From NCBI GenBank assembly GCA_045652835.1, contig JAZOLE010000180.1, forward strand, positions 1 to 58,483: a stretch of DNA of 58,483 bases. Direction: 5' to 3'. A program made the translations under genes and the position numbers. The stretch comes from SVQP01 sp045652835. GTDB taxonomy: Bacteria; Bacillota; Clostridia; Oscillospirales; CAG-272. The first letter of the stretch is position 1, and each line of letters starts with the position of its first letter. The notes under the pieces are model-generated. The model did not search any database and was not told the DNA's origin. It worked only from the letters and a program-made list of their open reading frames with translations. This document shows, piece by piece, positions 42,178-51,473 of this stretch.

Positions 42178-44769
42178 TTAAATGCTTACCGCACGATAAA
42201 CGCCCGATCCAACGCACAAGGTTTCATCTTCAGGGCAAGCTTCTTTAAAGCCATGCTCGGAAGTAATCTCAACCCCTTCGCCAAACGAAAGAATAGCATG
42301 CGTATTGGCAGGTACCTCTACTTGGTACACATAACCCTTATCGGTTTTATCCGCGCACACCCGAATCGTACCGTACTGACACTCGTAAGTTACAGCAACA
42401 TGATCCACACCCGAAACATGGCAGGGCTGAATTACAAAGGTCTTAAATCCGGGCTCTGCAGGACGAATACCGCCAAGATAAGCATAATAGATATATGCAA
42501 ACCCTGCGTGCATGGGGTGATTGTAGGAAGCAACACCCTTAGTGCGATCGGTTTCCACGTGATGCATATCAAGAGACTCCCAAACAGAAGTCGCTCCATC
42601 ATCCATCATGGTACCGAAGCTGGTATGTCTGCGGTTGAACAGAATCTCCATGGCAGCATCCCCCATTCCCTCTTCAAACAAAAGCGGAATGAGATATTTG
42701 TTGCCGTATATACCTGTGCTCATTGCATAATCATCCGCTACAATGCTGTTACGCAAGGATGCAAGCAATGCTTCTCTATCATACTCGGGGTAAACGCCGA
42801 GTGTAAGTGCTACTGCATCGGAAGCCCAAGTGCCATAGGTATGCTTGTCGTGGTCATAATAATGACGTATGAAGGATTCGGCAATACGATCCGCAAGATC
42901 AGTATAGTACTTTGCATTGCCATAGCCAAATTGATTGCTCAGCTCAGCCATCTTGATACAGATCTCATAGAACATCAGCGTAGAAGAATGCGGAACGGGA
43001 ATTCTGCGCGAACTTCCCTCTCCACCGGGCGGACACCAGTCGCCAAGACCTACTGTAATGATATAGTCCTCTGCCCTTGCAAGCTCATGCTCTACCCAAG
43101 CCTGCATCAAATCCCAATTCTCTGTCACAGCCTTGGAGTCATTGCAATAATGATACAGCCAATACGGAATGATGATCTGTGCACATCCCCACAACGGAGA
43201 TGCCTCGCCACAGCCTCGTTTGCCCGGGGCAATCATGGTCCAAGTTCCATAAACTTCTTTTTGCGTGCGGATATCGCCAAGATACTTCTCATACGCAGCA
43301 ATCATGTTATAATTCATAATTCCCGTGTTGCAAACGATTTGCGCATCTCCCAACCAGCCGCATTTTTCGCGTGCAGGACAATCTTCGGGCAATCCGTGGT
43401 AGTTGGAGCGGAAAGTGCGGCAAATCAGCGTGTGAAGCAAATTCAGGTCATCAGACGATGATTCAAACGTACCGTTCTGTTCCAGATCGGTAGAGAGCGC
43501 ACAGCCGACCACCATATCAATCTCCGGCATCTTTCCGTATTGATAGCAATAATCAACACCTGTTACTTCAACGTAACGGAATCCGTGATAGGTAAAACGC
43601 GGACGCCAGATCTCCCCCTCCGGTGCTCCACTTGCAACGTAAATGTCCTGCTGTATGCATTGCGTTGCAAAAGTACCTGTAGAGCGGAAGTCAAGCTGAC
43701 CTGCCGCATTAAGCGTTTCTGCAAAGCGGAAAACATAAATATGCCCCCTGGAAGAACGCGGGATTCTGAACTCAGCAACACCTGCAAAATTCTCACCCAT
43801 ATCAAAAATCCATGCACCGTCATCTTTGCCGCAATTAGGTGTCACGCTTACTGCAGGAATGCGCCTGATCACTCGAACAGGCGGCATATTACAGGGCTTG
43901 AGCTCTCCCTTGGGAACAGAGTCTACAATGCATTCTCCCCAGCCGAGATCGCTTCCTTCTGCGCAAGCGAAATCGGGCGTTTCAAGTCTTGCATCATAGG
44001 TTTCTCCGCCGTAAATATTATTGAGCACAATAGGACTCTTTTTGCATTTCCACGTAGTATCGGTCACGATTGCATCACGTGTACCGTCCTCATATTCGAT
44101 CTCCAATCGCGCAATCAAACAAACATTGCCGTAGCTGAAACCGCCATAGATCCAAACCTGACTCTGCTCGTAAAATCCCTCTCCAAGCCAAGCCACTACA
44201 GCATTCTTTTCAGCTATCAAAGAAGTTACATCATAAGCACGGTACAAAATCTCTTTTTCATAATTCGTCATGGGAGGATCAATATAATCATCCGCTATTT
44301 TTTGCCCGTTGATGTAATATTCTGCACAGCCAAGACCGCATGCATACAGCACCGCACGACGCACACCGGACTTTGCTTCAAACTTTTTGCGCATATAAGG
44401 CGACCAACTGACAGTGTGATCTGCAGGAGTGATCCATTGTGCTTGCCACATATCGGCATATAACTCAGTGGAAAATGCAAGAGACGCTATAGCAGTTCGA
44501 TCATAGTTATCCTTGACGCAAAGATTCCACACGTATTCGGTTGCAGGTTGCAAAAACAGCTCATCAAACGTGATATCACAAGACTGATCAGATTCTACAG
44601 TATCGGAATCAAAAACGATTTCGGTATCCTTACAAACGGTTACACGATACGTTTTCTGAATTAAGTTCTCACGATTGGATTTCATTTTCCATGAAAATCT
44701 GATGCCGTGGGTTCTTGCGAGATTGGGCGATGGATTATGATCAATTCTTAAATCAAACAGTTGCAGCAT
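42178..44769 (-). CDS. alpha-L-rhamnosidase, GH78
   Basis: An 863-residue enzyme releasing terminal L-rhamnose from plant glycans or flavonoid glycosides. An N-terminal fibronectin-like strand domain (FSWKMKSNRENLIQKTYRV...) and carbohydrate-binding beta domain (WQAQWITP, GLGCAEYYINGQKI) precede the (alpha/alpha)6 catalytic domain. The general-acid region is LPEDCPAREKCGWLGDAQ near residue 457, and the second acidic region DDGATSVWESLD is near 720. There is no signal peptide, so it acts on imported oligosaccharides. Its own promoter and GGAGG site are clear. A second GH78 gene lies 1.5 kb away on the other strand. Confidence 0.94.
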   Translation of the reverse strand: MLQLFDLRIDHNPSPNLARTHGIRFSWKMKSNRENLIQKTYRVTVCKDTEIVFDSDTVESDQSCDITFDELFLQPATEYVWNLCVKDNYDRTAIASLAFSTELYADMWQAQWITPADHTVSWSPYMRKKFEAKSGVRRAVLYACGLGCAEYYINGQKIADDYIDPPMTNYEKEILYRAYDVTSLIAEKNAVVAWLGEGFYEQSQVWIYGGFSYGNVCLIARLEIEYEDGTRDAIVTDTTWKCKKSPIVLNNIYGGETYDARLETPDFACAEGSDLGWGECIVDSVPKGELKPCNMPPVRVIRRIPAVSVTPNCGKDDGAWIFDMGENFAGVAEFRIPRSSRGHIYVFRFAETLNAAGQLDFRSTGTFATQCIQQDIYVASGAPEGEIWRPRFTYHGFRYVEVTGVDYCYQYGKMPEIDMVVGCALSTDLEQNGTFESSSDDLNLLHTLICRTFRSNYHGLPEDCPAREKCGWLGDAQIVCNTGIMNYNMIAAYEKYLGDIRTQKEVYGTWTMIAPGKRGCGEASPLWGCAQIIIPYWLYHYCNDSKAVTENWDLMQAWVEHELARAEDYIITVGLGDWCPPGGEGSSRRIPVPHSSTLMFYEICIKMAELSNQFGYGNAKYYTDLADRIAESFIRHYYDHDKHTYGTWASDAVALTLGVYPEYDREALLASLRNSIVADDYAMSTGIYGNKYLIPLLFEEGMGDAAMEILFNRRHTSFGTMMDDGATSVWESLDMHHVETDRTKGVASYNHPMHAGFAYIYYAYLGGIRPAEPGFKTFVIQPCHVSGVDHVAVTYECQYGTIRVCADKTDKGYVYQVEVPANTHAILSFGEGVEITSEHGFKEACPEDETLCVGSGVYRAVSI

Positions 44770-44805
44770 TTTCGGCCTCCGTTTCGGTATTTATTCTCCA
44801 CAATC

Positions 44806-44834
44806 ATTATAACAGATATTTTCACGATAGTCAA
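44806..44834 (-). promoter_or_regulatory. promoter of the GH78-DUF2974 unit
   Basis: Minus-strand TATAAT (plus 44806-44811) and TTGACT (plus 44829-44834), 17-bp spacer. Confidence 0.75.
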
Positions 44835-45387
44835 TTTTTAATGCAGAAAAATTCCAATGTTTTTCGTGCATATTTGCACTCGAATCAATATTTGGTGAAA
44901 TATAAACAAATTATCGAACTAAAATTGTTTCTTTCGCATAATGCAAATAAAACAATCTATCATTTTGTGCACTTTGACCACGATGCAGCAGCACAACCGG
45001 GTACGACAAAACGCCGTTCCTCAAGCTAGCACTTAGTGCGTGCATTTGCCATCCGCAAGGCACCACCTTTTCTGCATGTCCGTATTTCCCTTATATTTCA
45101 ATGGTTATTCTGCATGCACAATCAGTTTAGTTTGCTATACTTGCACAAAATCATGTCCAACAGCACGCTTCGAGAGTGCGTTTTTCGTGTTATTCAACAC
45201 GACAATTGTGTCGTGCCCGCGTGCACATCTGTGAATATTGAATTTCACAATAATTTGCTTGGTTTTTACGCTTTTTTGCTATTTTCAATCGTTATTTATA
45301 TCGATTTTATTGATTTTCATTGATTTTTGATATTTATCACTTTGTAATGAAATTGCATATTTCCATAAGCTATTTTTGCAAATTCTA
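44835..45387. other. long AT-rich regulatory gap between divergent units
   Basis: About 550 bp with no credible gene: the open frames lack ribosome binding sites and have random-looking composition. A short inverted repeat, CACGACA/TGTCGTG with an ATTG loop, lies at 45198-45215, and several GTGC/GCAC half-sites are scattered near 44870 and 45035-45225. It could be an operator region or the scar of a lost regulator gene. Confidence 0.4.
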
Positions 45388-45416
45388 TTGACAAAAGTGC
45401 AGTTCTCAGCTAAAAT
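45388..45416 (+). promoter_or_regulatory. promoter of the LRR gene
   Basis: A perfect TTGACA (45388-45393), 17 bp, TAAAAT (45411-45416). Confidence 0.72.
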
Positions 45417-45472
45417 AAATGCACGATAAACAGATTTTGATTCCAGTATTTCGAGGAAAGTGAGGTATCGCC

Positions 45473-46135
45473 ATGCAGCAAATGAAAACATCAGCAGGAC
45501 TTGTGTTTACCGCAATCAACGAAAATGAATGTGCCCTTTCCGGCATCGGCACCTGCGCAGATCGCAATATTGTGATCCCTACCGAGCATATGGGAAGAAC
45601 CGTTACACAGATCGCAGACATGGCTTTCGCACAAAACAGCGAGATCACATCGGTTTACGTTCCCGCATCTGTGAAGGCAATCGGAGATTACGCGTTTGCT
45701 TGGTGTCACGCTCTCTGCTCGGTCACCTTTGAAAACCACGGTGTAACCGCTATCGGTGAGCGCTGCTTTATCGGCTGCGACAGCATGTCCACCCTTTACC
45801 TCGGAGACGCAATCCGCACAATCGGAGAAAAGGCTTTTGCATTCTGTTCCTCGCTGCAAACCCTGACGCTTCCCTACGGCACAAGAGAGGTTGGTCATTC
45901 CGCATTTGAAGGCTGCAGATCGTTGGCATCCGTTTCGCTCCCCGAAACGCTTGACACTCTGCCCAACAATATGTTCGGTGCCTGCATTTCGCTGACAGAC
46001 GTTTCGCTGTCCTCTTTGACCAAATCGATCGGCTACTATGCATTTTCTTACTGCCGCAATCTGCGCAACATCAACGTAGGCAGCGCCCTTGTTGACGAGC
46101 AAGCGTTCCTTGGTTGCGAGGCTTTAGCAAGCTAA
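45473..46135 (+). CDS. BspA-type leucine-rich repeat protein
   Basis: A 220-residue protein made almost wholly of LRR_5/BspA-like repeats of about 23 residues. Repeats of the form VTxIxxxAFxxCxxLxxVxLPxxxxxIGxxAFxxC run from residue 40 to the end. There is no signal peptide or anchor, unlike most BspA-like proteins, so it appears cytoplasmic. The repeat fold usually mediates protein-protein contacts. It is flanked by a consensus promoter and a strong terminator, so it is monocistronic, sitting between two GH78 genes. The role is unknown. Confidence 0.82.
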   Translation: MQQMKTSAGLVFTAINENECALSGIGTCADRNIVIPTEHMGRTVTQIADMAFAQNSEITSVYVPASVKAIGDYAFAWCHALCSVTFENHGVTAIGERCFIGCDSMSTLYLGDAIRTIGEKAFAFCSSLQTLTLPYGTREVGHSAFEGCRSLASVSLPETLDTLPNNMFGACISLTDVSLSSLTKSIGYYAFSYCRNLRNINVGSALVDEQAFLGCEALAS

Positions 46136-46157
46136 AGAAAACACGGAGACAATATAA

Positions 46158-46190
46158 CAGACCGAAAAATCAATTTCGGTCTGTTTTTTA
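46158..46190 (+). terminator. terminator of the LRR gene
   Basis: A CAGACCGAAA/TTTCGGTCTG stem with a 6-nt loop and a TTTTTTA tail. Confidence 0.92.
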
Positions 46191-46212
46191 TTTGCGAATT
46201 TTTCCAAAACAC

Positions 46213-46241
46213 TTGAAATCATACTATATGTATGGTATACT
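46213..46241 (+). promoter_or_regulatory. promoter and possible operator of the second GH78 gene
   Basis: TTGAAA (46213-46218), 17 bp, TATACT (46236-46241) preceded by TG. The spacer holds an inverted repeat CATAC-TATAT-GTATG (46220-46234), well placed for a repressor. Confidence 0.65.
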
Positions 46242-46274
46242 TGTTTTATCCACCACATCATACGGAGGTTTAGT

Positions 46275-48797
46275 ATGAAAGATATTTTGAGTTTCGGAAA
46301 CGCAAAGTGGATTTCCTTTTGCTATCCCGGTCACACAGAGATTACGGAAATTTCTAATCCTTGGGAAAAGCTGAATCTGGCAGATCAGGCAAAACCGATC
46401 CAGAGCAGACATGGCCTTCCCCTGTTCCGCAAGAGCTTTAATGCAAGTAAAGCTGACAAAGTATCCATCAGCGCAACCGCTTTGGGTATCTTCGATCTGT
46501 ATTGTAATGGTAAACGCGTTGGTCGCATCGATGAAAATGGCAACGAGGTTTTTGATGAGCTCAAGCCCGGATACTACGAGTTCCAAAAAAGAGCACTTTA
46601 TTTCACTTATGACCTCTCCCCTTACATAGTAGATGGCGAAAACGTAATACTGGCAGCAGTTGCGCCCGGTTGGAGAAACGGCCGCATCTCCTTCGGTGCA
46701 TTTGAAAACGAGCCCGAAGCCTTTATTGCAGTTGTAAATGTAAACGATGACTCCTTCTGCACCGGTACAGATTGGCAGGCAACCTGGGGCGGCAGAGTTC
46801 GCGCAGCAGATATCTGGGATGGCGAACTGTACAATGCAAAGTACACCTCTTATGAAGAAATCAGCTGTGCCGGCTACGACACAACCGATTGGTGCACACC
46901 CACGATTGGTGAACACGATATTGAAATCACACCTTTCATCGGCCCGACTGTTATGGTTCGTCCCGAACTTACCAGAAAGCCTCTTACGCTGACCGTGCAT
47001 GAGGGTACTATTGATAACGGCACCGAGCACGGTGAGATCAACGTGGTTTATGCAGCCGAAAATCAGGATGCCGTCGTGCTCAAAAAGGGGCAGACCTTGA
47101 CCTACGACTTGGGTCAGAATATGGTTGGTTGGCCTGTCATCACTGTAAAGGGCGCAGCTAAAACAGCAATCCAGCTTCGTGCAGCGGAATTTTTGAATGA
47201 CAGCGGCTCTGAAGAACGCGGAAATGACGGTCCTAAGGGTTCTGTCTACACAATCAATTACCGTAGCGCAAGCGCAAAGGCATATTTTCTGCTCAATGGC
47301 GCACCCGAGGGTGAATTCTATCAGCCCACCTTCTCTTTCTTCGGCTTCCGTTATATTGAGATCGTAACTGACGCAGACATCGAGATTCTCTCATTTACTG
47401 CTAAGGTTATTGGCTCCGCCACACACGAAACAGGCAAAATGGAAACCTCCAACGCACTTGTAAACCAGTTGATCTCCAATATCATCTGGGGCCAGCGCGG
47501 CAACTACCTGTACGTTCCCACCGACTGTCCGCAGCGCGATGAGCGTCTTGGCTGGACCGGTGATACGCAGATTTTCTGCAACACCGCAGCATACAATGCT
47601 GACGTTCGCATGTTCTTCCACAAGTGGCTGCAGGATGCAAGAGACAGCCAGGCAAGCTGGGGCGGCTATCCCGACGTTATCCCTGCTGCGCGTGTCGTAG
47701 GTTGCGGCGGTGCTGCTTGGGGAGACGCAGGTATCATTGTTCCCTACGTGATGTGGAAGATGTATAATGACATAGACCTTTTGCGCGATCACTATGACTC
47801 CATGAAGAGATGCATGGATATGTTCGAGGCGCGTGACGTCAACATGCCCCATAAGCATGCAGCATACGGTGACTGGCTGGCATACGAGCCTACCGATCAC
47901 TGGATGGTTTCTGTTTGCTACGCTGCATTTGACGCTCGCCTGATGATCCAGATCGCAAGAGTGCTGGGCAAGGAAAAGGATGCTAAGCACTACGAAAAGA
48001 TCTTTGAGATGTACAAGGCGCATTACAATAAGTTCTACTGTGACGAAAACGGCGACCTGCTGCCTCAGCATCGCACTCAGACCGCATACCTGATGGGTCT
48101 GAAGTTCCAGCTGCTTCAGGAAAAGAACCGTCCTGCAGCCATTGCTGCTCTGCGTCAAAAGATCATTGATAACGGTCACAAACTGTCTACCGGCTTTGTG
48201 GGCACAGGCATCCTTGCACAGACACTTGCAGAGATCGGTGAAAACGATCTTGCATATTCCCTCTTGCTCCAGCGCGATAATCCCTCTTGGCTGTATTCTG
48301 TTGACCAGGGTGCTACCACCATTTGGGAGAGATGGAACTCTTACACGCTGGCAACCGGCTTTGGCAACGTGGCAATGAATTCGTTCAACCACTACGCTTA
48401 CGGTGCAATTCAGGAATGGATGTACAGACACGCAGCAGGTATTGAGTACGATCCTGCAGCGCCCGGATTCCAGCGCGCAATTCTTCAGCCCAAGCCTGAT
48501 ACCAGAACTGCCGAAGAACTGCCCGAAGGTCAGCAGAACATTACCTACATCAAGACCTCCTATGAGTCTTATCACGGCACAATCGTATCCAACTGGTCTA
48601 CCGAGAACGGATTTGACTATTATTGCGAGGTTCCCATGCCTACAAGACTGTATTTGCCCATTCTCACCAAGAATGACAGCTTCACCCTGAACGGTGTCAG
48701 CCACAAATTCTCCGAGTTCCACCAGGCGCCTTACAACGACAGACTCAATCGAATCGTGATTGACCTGGCTCCCGGTAAATATCAGTTTAACATGTAA
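46275..48797 (+). CDS. alpha-L-rhamnosidase, GH78 (second copy)
   Basis: An 840-residue cytosolic glycosidase. N-terminal beta domains (RHGLPLFRKSFNASK, LGIFDLYCNGKRVG, the GWRNGRISFG region) precede the catalytic toroid. VPTDCPQRDERLGWTGDTQIF near residue 414 carries the general acid region, and DQGATTIWERWNSY near 676 carries the proposed base Glu. SFNHYAYGAIQEWMY is a further GH78 block. It is divergent in sequence from the gene at 42178, so it is not a recent duplication and may have a different linkage preference. Codon bias suggests good expression. It has its own promoter, operator-like palindrome and terminator. Confidence 0.94.
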   Translation: MKDILSFGNAKWISFCYPGHTEITEISNPWEKLNLADQAKPIQSRHGLPLFRKSFNASKADKVSISATALGIFDLYCNGKRVGRIDENGNEVFDELKPGYYEFQKRALYFTYDLSPYIVDGENVILAAVAPGWRNGRISFGAFENEPEAFIAVVNVNDDSFCTGTDWQATWGGRVRAADIWDGELYNAKYTSYEEISCAGYDTTDWCTPTIGEHDIEITPFIGPTVMVRPELTRKPLTLTVHEGTIDNGTEHGEINVVYAAENQDAVVLKKGQTLTYDLGQNMVGWPVITVKGAAKTAIQLRAAEFLNDSGSEERGNDGPKGSVYTINYRSASAKAYFLLNGAPEGEFYQPTFSFFGFRYIEIVTDADIEILSFTAKVIGSATHETGKMETSNALVNQLISNIIWGQRGNYLYVPTDCPQRDERLGWTGDTQIFCNTAAYNADVRMFFHKWLQDARDSQASWGGYPDVIPAARVVGCGGAAWGDAGIIVPYVMWKMYNDIDLLRDHYDSMKRCMDMFEARDVNMPHKHAAYGDWLAYEPTDHWMVSVCYAAFDARLMIQIARVLGKEKDAKHYEKIFEMYKAHYNKFYCDENGDLLPQHRTQTAYLMGLKFQLLQEKNRPAAIAALRQKIIDNGHKLSTGFVGTGILAQTLAEIGENDLAYSLLLQRDNPSWLYSVDQGATTIWERWNSYTLATGFGNVAMNSFNHYAYGAIQEWMYRHAAGIEYDPAAPGFQRAILQPKPDTRTAEELPEGQQNITYIKTSYESYHGTIVSNWSTENGFDYYCEVPMPTRLYLPILTKNDSFTLNGVSHKFSEFHQAPYNDRLNRIVIDLAPGKYQFNM

Positions 48798-48805
48798 CTT
48801 AAAAG

Positions 48806-48838
48806 CAGCGACTGCCTTAATGGCAGCCGCTGTTTTTT
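48806..48838 (+). terminator. terminator of the second GH78 gene
   Basis: CAGCG-A-CTGCC, a 5-nt loop, then GGCAG-C-CGCTG and T6. Confidence 0.9.
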
Positions 48839-48918
48839 GCTTAAATTTTGCTTATAAACTTGAAAAAACGCGCAAAGTGTGATACAATGTCATAGTAAAC
48901 ATAATCTTGGGAGGACAC

Positions 48919-49332
48919 ATGGAGATTCGTATTTATCATGCTCTGCCGGATCAAGCCAAACAGATCCGTATTACCGTATTTATGAACGAGCAGGGCTTTT
49001 GTGATGAATTTGACGCGCTGGACGAGCAATGCGTGCATCTTGTCGCCTATGACGGTGATCTTCCCACAGCCACATGTCGCGTCTGGCTTGCCGAGGATGG
49101 CTGGCGTGTGGGCAGACTTGCAGTAATACGAGAATATCGCGGCAAAGGGCTTGGAGGCTTGATGCTGCAGCATGCAGAGGCACACGCAAGGGCGTTTGGC
49201 GGTGTCAGCATTTCCCTGCACGCGCAATGCAGAGCCGAGACGTTTTATCGCAAGTATGGCTATACCCCCTACGGTAGCATCGACTACGAAGAGGGCGTAG
49301 AGCACGTGCATATGAGAAAGATTTTTGATTGA
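48919..49332 (+). CDS. GNAT-family N-acetyltransferase (ElaA-like)
   Basis: A 137-residue GNAT protein transferring an acetyl group from acetyl-CoA to an unknown amine. The N-terminal region (RITVFMNEQGFCDEFDALDEQCVHLVAYDG) is that of ElaA/YjcF-like acetyltransferases. The acetyl-CoA-binding motif A reads VGRLAVIREYRGKGLGGLM (about residues 68-86), and motif B ends AETFYRKYGY. The ATG at 48919 follows GGGAGG by 4 nt. It is closely followed by the GrpB-like gene (12 bp), so they are probably one unit. Confidence 0.9.
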   Translation: MEIRIYHALPDQAKQIRITVFMNEQGFCDEFDALDEQCVHLVAYDGDLPTATCRVWLAEDGWRVGRLAVIREYRGKGLGGLMLQHAEAHARAFGGVSISLHAQCRAETFYRKYGYTPYGSIDYEEGVEHVHMRKIFD

Positions 49333-49344
49333 GAGGACGCTGAA

Positions 49345-50004
49345 ATGGCAATTTTAGTTGAATACAATAAAGACTGGAGCAAGCTTTATAAGGAGCAGGC
49401 AAAGCTGATCAAAAAAACGATTGGCAAATCTTGCGTTTCAACCCAACATATCGGCTCAACCGCGATCCCGGGCGTACCGGCAAGACCCGTAATCGACATT
49501 CTGTTGGTGCTCAAGAATACCGTGGATGCACAGCAGCTTTCCGCTCTTGGATACTCCGACAACGGTGATGGCACTTATCTGCTTCAGGGTGACACTGTTA
49601 GCTACCTGGTACATTGCGTGGACATGAACAATCATGACACCATTGACACGCATATGGGGATTCTTAACCATTTACGTACAAGCAAGAAATCCATACAAGA
49701 CTGGTCCGAGCAAAAACAAGCCTGGGCGGAACAATTTGCAAATGACGCACAAGGCTACGAAAGCGCAAAGAAAGCATATTTTGAACAAATCGCGCCCGGA
49801 GCACGTGACAAACAACGCCATGACCAAAAACTTGGCTCGTCGCTTGCCATTGGTATGTGCCTTGGCTGCGGCGTTGGCATGTGCTTAGGCGTGGCACTGG
49901 ATAATATCGGCTTGGGCATGTGCATCGGCATCAGCGTGGGCATGTGCTTGGGTCTTGCGCTGGGAGCGCAGAAGGACAATTCGAACGACAAAGAGCAAAA
50001 ATAA
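49345..50004 (+). CDS. GrpB/UPF0157 nucleotidyltransferase-like domain with glycine-rich hydrophobic tail
   Basis: A 219-residue protein. Residues 1-155 are a GrpB (UPF0157) domain of the nucleotidyltransferase superfamily: YNKDWSKLYKEQ, the signature QHIGSTAIPGVPARPVIDILL (here the D-x-D pair reads VIDI), then HLRTSKKSIQDW. Residues about 165-207 form a hydrophobic Gly/Cys/Met-rich segment with four GMC(L/I)G repeats. It looks like a glycine-zipper membrane insertion module not usual for GrpB proteins. The substrate of the family is unknown. It is 12 bp after the GNAT gene. Confidence 0.83.
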   Translation: MAILVEYNKDWSKLYKEQAKLIKKTIGKSCVSTQHIGSTAIPGVPARPVIDILLVLKNTVDAQQLSALGYSDNGDGTYLLQGDTVSYLVHCVDMNNHDTIDTHMGILNHLRTSKKSIQDWSEQKQAWAEQFANDAQGYESAKKAYFEQIAPGARDKQRHDQKLGSSLAIGMCLGCGVGMCLGVALDNIGLGMCIGISVGMCLGLALGAQKDNSNDKEQK

Positions 50005-50050
50005 TGTCAAGATCACACGCATATAACCAAATTACATCTGCGAGGTCAAA

Positions 50051-50824
50051 ATGAACTATAATAAAATCATTTCCGCACTGCATGATTGGTGCATTGAAAA
50101 GAGCGGAAAATTCCATAAGGAATATGAACAAGCTGGTGGATCTATTTGGGTCAAAGCACATACGGTGGGAGAGCTGTCGTTCAAGCTTTCCATGCTGATT
50201 GACAAGGACTTTGACTCGGTGGATTCGTTAATCGACGCAATAGAAGCGATGATGGACATTCATTATGAGTTTGGTTTGCAGCATAGTGCAAATGAAAACG
50301 CCGTAATACGCTATCAAATAGCTAAGATATACGATGAATTTCGTCAGTATATGAAAGAGGTTTGTGCCCCCGATGCGGTTCTGCCGGAGATGAAATCCTA
50401 TGAACGCGTAATCGTAGGTGAGGAAGCCGATGCCATAATCGAAAAGATCAAAAATGTTTGGGGTTACGTCAATACCGATTATTGGTACCCGATTTGCGGA
50501 AACGAACAAGACCATATTCCGAATAAAGCCTTCATTATGTCCGATTATTTTGAGAACGAATGGGACAAGGTATCCGAGCTTCTCCGCTGTTCTGAAAAGC
50601 ACATTTATTCTTATGGAGAATCTGCGTATGATATTTCGTTCTGTATGGAAGTGGATAAAATCGAGGATTTCAGTTGCTCGGAGTGGGTATATACCGATAA
50701 GGACTTCACGTGGTTCATTTATTTTTGCCACGAGGATACGGTAGCTTTTGCAGGCTCTATCACAGATCTTATAAAAGAAACCTTCAAAGACAAAGCGGAG
50801 TACTGGAATCGGTACGAATGGTAA
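50051..50824 (+). CDS. unknown soluble protein
   Basis: A 257-residue protein rich in acidic and aromatic residues. Helical first half (IISALHDWCIEKSGKF, DSLIDAIEAMMDIHYEFGL) and beta-rich second half (WGYVNTDYWYPICGN, SEWVYTDKDFTWFIYFCHEDTVAFAGSI). No signal peptide, membrane helix or known motif. The composition resembles accessory immunity-type or regulatory proteins, but this is only an impression. A GAGG site precedes the ATG and a terminator follows. Confidence 0.6.
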   Translation: MNYNKIISALHDWCIEKSGKFHKEYEQAGGSIWVKAHTVGELSFKLSMLIDKDFDSVDSLIDAIEAMMDIHYEFGLQHSANENAVIRYQIAKIYDEFRQYMKEVCAPDAVLPEMKSYERVIVGEEADAIIEKIKNVWGYVNTDYWYPICGNEQDHIPNKAFIMSDYFENEWDKVSELLRCSEKHIYSYGESAYDISFCMEVDKIEDFSCSEWVYTDKDFTWFIYFCHEDTVAFAGSITDLIKETFKDKAEYWNRYEW

Positions 50825-50834
50825 ACAATATATT

Positions 50835-50870
50835 AAAAACCGATACCTCGTTCATGAGGCATCGGTTTTT
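50835..50870. terminator. terminator between convergent genes
   Basis: AAAAACCGAT and CCTC pair with GAGG and ATCGGTTTTT around one internal mismatch; T-rich tails lie on both strands. Confidence 0.88.
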
Positions 50871-50883
50871 TAATTATATTCGT

Positions 50884-51471
50884 TTATATTACTTCAATCG
50901 CTGCTTCAAGTGCTTTGGCGATATCTGCAAGCGTCATGCTCGGCTCACCGTTCCTCACTTGCTCGGGCAGGTGCGGCACGTGCACAAATCCCACCTTGGC
51001 GGGTGTGTTGCGATAATGATGCAGAAGCGTGTACAAGACGTCATTGCACACAAATCTCCCCGCGCTGTAAGAAAGCGCGCTTGGCAAACCGATCTCGCGC
51101 ACCGCTCTGACCATTTCACGCACAGGCAAGGTAGCGGCATACGTGCCGGGTGCGCCTTGCACGATAGGCTGCGCAAGCGGTCTGTTCCCTGCGTTGTCCA
51201 CAATTCTTGCGTATCGCAGATTGACGCCATACACCTCGGGCGTGATTGCCGCTCTGCCGCCCGCCTGTCCTATGCAAACAATGGCATCGGGATGCTGCTC
51301 TTGTGCGACATGCAACGCAGTCTGCGCGGCAAGACCGAACACGGTAGGAATTTCGATTTTAATCAAATGCCAATCCCCTATTTGGTCGGGCAAAAGCTTG
51401 ACCGCCTCCCACGAGGGGTTGACTGTCGCGCCGCCAAACGGGTCAAAGCCGGTAACAAGCAGCTTTTTCAT
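50884..51471 (-). CDS. pcp: pyroglutamyl-peptidase I
   Basis: A 195-residue cysteine peptidase removing N-terminal pyroglutamate. The family opening VTGFDPFGG is followed by CIGQAGGRAAITPE with the catalytic Glu, SYSAGRFVCNDVLY with the catalytic Cys near residue 143, and VGFVHVPHLPEQ with the catalytic His. The ATG at 51471 has GAGG 6 nt upstream and lies 2 bp after the cdd stop; an in-frame ATG at 51477 overlaps that stop. The two genes are therefore coupled. Cytosolic. Confidence 0.96.
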   Translation of the reverse strand: MKKLLVTGFDPFGGATVNPSWEAVKLLPDQIGDWHLIKIEIPTVFGLAAQTALHVAQEQHPDAIVCIGQAGGRAAITPEVYGVNLRYARIVDNAGNRPLAQPIVQGAPGTYAATLPVREMVRAVREIGLPSALSYSAGRFVCNDVLYTLLHHYRNTPAKVGFVHVPHLPEQVRNGEPSMTLADIAKALEAAIEVI

Positions 51472-51473
51472 GG

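Noticed and set aside
44835..45387. Possible AraC-type regulator gene in the gap between the GH78 units
   Set aside because: No frame in this stretch has a ribosome binding site, helix-turn-helix pattern or plausible amino-acid composition.
47391..48722. A 443-codon open frame opposite the second GH78 gene
   Set aside because: Antisense shadow caused by codon bias in a highly expressed gene; GH78 motifs are on the plus strand.
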